The notes under the pieces: generated by a model
The model's database searches: none
What the model was told of the DNA's origin: nothing
The model's input: only the letters and a program-made list of their open reading frames with translations
Translations under genes and position numbers: made by a program
Assembly (NCBI GenBank): GCA_028716765.1
Contig: JAQUPC010000086.1
Coordinates: 1 to 9,255, forward strand
DNA: 9,255 bases
Origin: Alphaproteobacteria bacterium
GTDB taxonomy: Bacteria; Pseudomonadota; Alphaproteobacteria; UBA9219
Reading direction: 5' to 3'
Part shown: piece after piece, positions 8,411 to 9,255 of the stretch
How positions within the stretch are numbered: position 1 is the stretch's first letter
Layout: every line of letters starts with the position of its first letter

Positions 8411-9255
8411 GTATTGAGCCATTTGTTGAACATTCGAATGAGATCATTTTTTTCGATCGGCTTGGCAAGAAAATCGTTCATGCCGCAGGTAAGGCATCTG
8501 TCGCGGTCTTCTTTCATGGCTATTGCCGTCAATGCTATGATAGGAACCGTGCTTTGCCCTTCCTTGCGAATACGCGCTGCCGCCTCATACCCGTCCACAA
8601 TCGGCATATAACAATCCATAAGAATGGCGTCGTAGTTTTTCTCTTGCGCCATCTTTCCGGCAATTTCTCCGTTCGAGGCAAGGTCGCAGGTGCAGCCGAT
8701 GGTTTCGAGCAGATTTTTGATCACAAACTGATTTGTTTCTACGTCTTCCGCGACCAAAATATGCTTCGCGCCGAAAGCCGGCGCGACGGTTTTCTTCGTG
8801 TCTTCCAGACGAGCCTTGAAGATCTGCTGTTCCGAGGGAAGCTGCAGGCTCATTGTGAACCAGAAAGCCGCGCCTTTTCCCGTTTCGCTTTCGATCCCAA
8901 TTTCGCCTCCCATCATCGTGCAAAACCGCTTGGCGATCGCCAGTCCCAAACCGGTTCCCGTCATCGTTTTCGTCGTTCCCGACGACACTTGGTAAAAAGG
9001 CTCGAATAAACGCGATTGCAGGTCTTGCGGGATGCCAATGCCCGTATCTTTAATGGTTATCTTAATAACGGCTGGCGCCGCCCCCGGCGGCGAAACAAGT
9101 TCGGCATTTACAAAAACGCCGCCATTAATTGTGAACTTGAGGGCGTTGCCTATCAGGTTGACCAATATCTGACGGACGCGCGATCCGTCGCCAAGAACAT
9201 AAGGCGGTATCCGGTAAGCGAGATTGGGGTGCAAAGAAATATTTTTTTGCGCGGC
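8407..9255 (-). CDS. Hybrid histidine kinase, C-terminal part (HATPase and REC), 5' end outside the window
   Basis: The reading frame stays open to the window edge, so the sensor and HisKA parts are not visible. The 282 residues seen start inside the HATPase domain: N box RQILVNLIGNALKFT (28-42), DTGIGIP (70-76), LFEPFYQ and GTGLGLAIAKRF (100-111). A receiver domain follows at about 164-280, with AEDVETN, phosphoacceptor Asp214 in LMDCYMP, ALTA (Thr243) and AKP (Lys265). The protein ends right after the receiver, with no HPt. The receiver matches that of the next kinase at roughly 45% of positions by eye, including CL..GMNDF, so the two are close paralogues. The stop overlaps the next start by 4 bp, indicating shared transcription and coupled translation. 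A TTG at 9234 is an internal codon, not a start. Confidence 0.9.
   Translation of the reverse strand, partial: AAQKNISLHPNLAYRIPPYVLGDGSRVRQILVNLIGNALKFTINGGVFVNAELVSPPGAAPAVIKITIKDTGIGIPQDLQSRLFEPFYQVSSGTTKTMTGTGLGLAIAKRFCTMMGGEIGIESETGKGAAFWFTMSLQLPSEQQIFKARLEDTKKTVAPAFGAKHILVAEDVETNQFVIKNLLETIGCTCDLASNGEIAGKMAQEKNYDAILMDCYMPIVDGYEAAARIRKEGQSTVPIIALTAIAMKEDRDRCLTCGMNDFLAKPIEKNDLIRMFNKWLNT

Overview
The window looks like chromosomal DNA of an alphaproteobacterium. The clues are protein style (an EttA close to the proteobacterial form, and a membrane-free methyl-accepting protein with a CZB tail) and a short palindromic repeat of the kind common between genes in that class. The genus cannot be fixed from the sequence. 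There is no phage, plasmid, transposase or CRISPR signature. Coding is dense and no gene-free stretch exceeds about 200 bases.

Left part (1-4102): a minus-strand translation factor of the ABC-F family (ettA) is divergent from a plus-strand soluble chemoreceptor. They are separated by 177 bp that hold a perfect 14-bp palindrome just upstream of the chemoreceptor's ribosome binding site. The chemoreceptor converges on a minus-strand class I SAM-dependent methyltransferase.

Middle (4103-4495): the methyltransferase leader holds a 22-bp inverted repeat. Next comes a complete plus-strand tRNA-Glu (anticodon CTC) with encoded CCA, then a perfect 40-bp palindrome that begins inside the tRNA 3' end and should work as a two-way terminator. 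Beyond it lie a degenerate inverted echo of the tRNA 3' half and a REP-like hairpin.

Right part (4496-9255): three minus-strand genes in a tight row, read from right to left. The first is a hybrid histidine kinase whose 5' end lies outside the window and which ends after its receiver domain. The second, overlapping it by 4 bp (ATGA), is a full tripartite membrane kinase (sensor, HisKA, HATPase, REC, HPt). The third, 9 bp further on, is a YhiN/HI0933-family flavoprotein. The spacing suggests one operon. The receiver domains of the two kinases are clearly related, and only the second kinase carries an HPt. The pair may therefore be a shared phosphorelay, with a cysteine-bearing sensor domain and a flavoprotein partner that hint at redox sensing. 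No response regulator with an output domain lies in the window.
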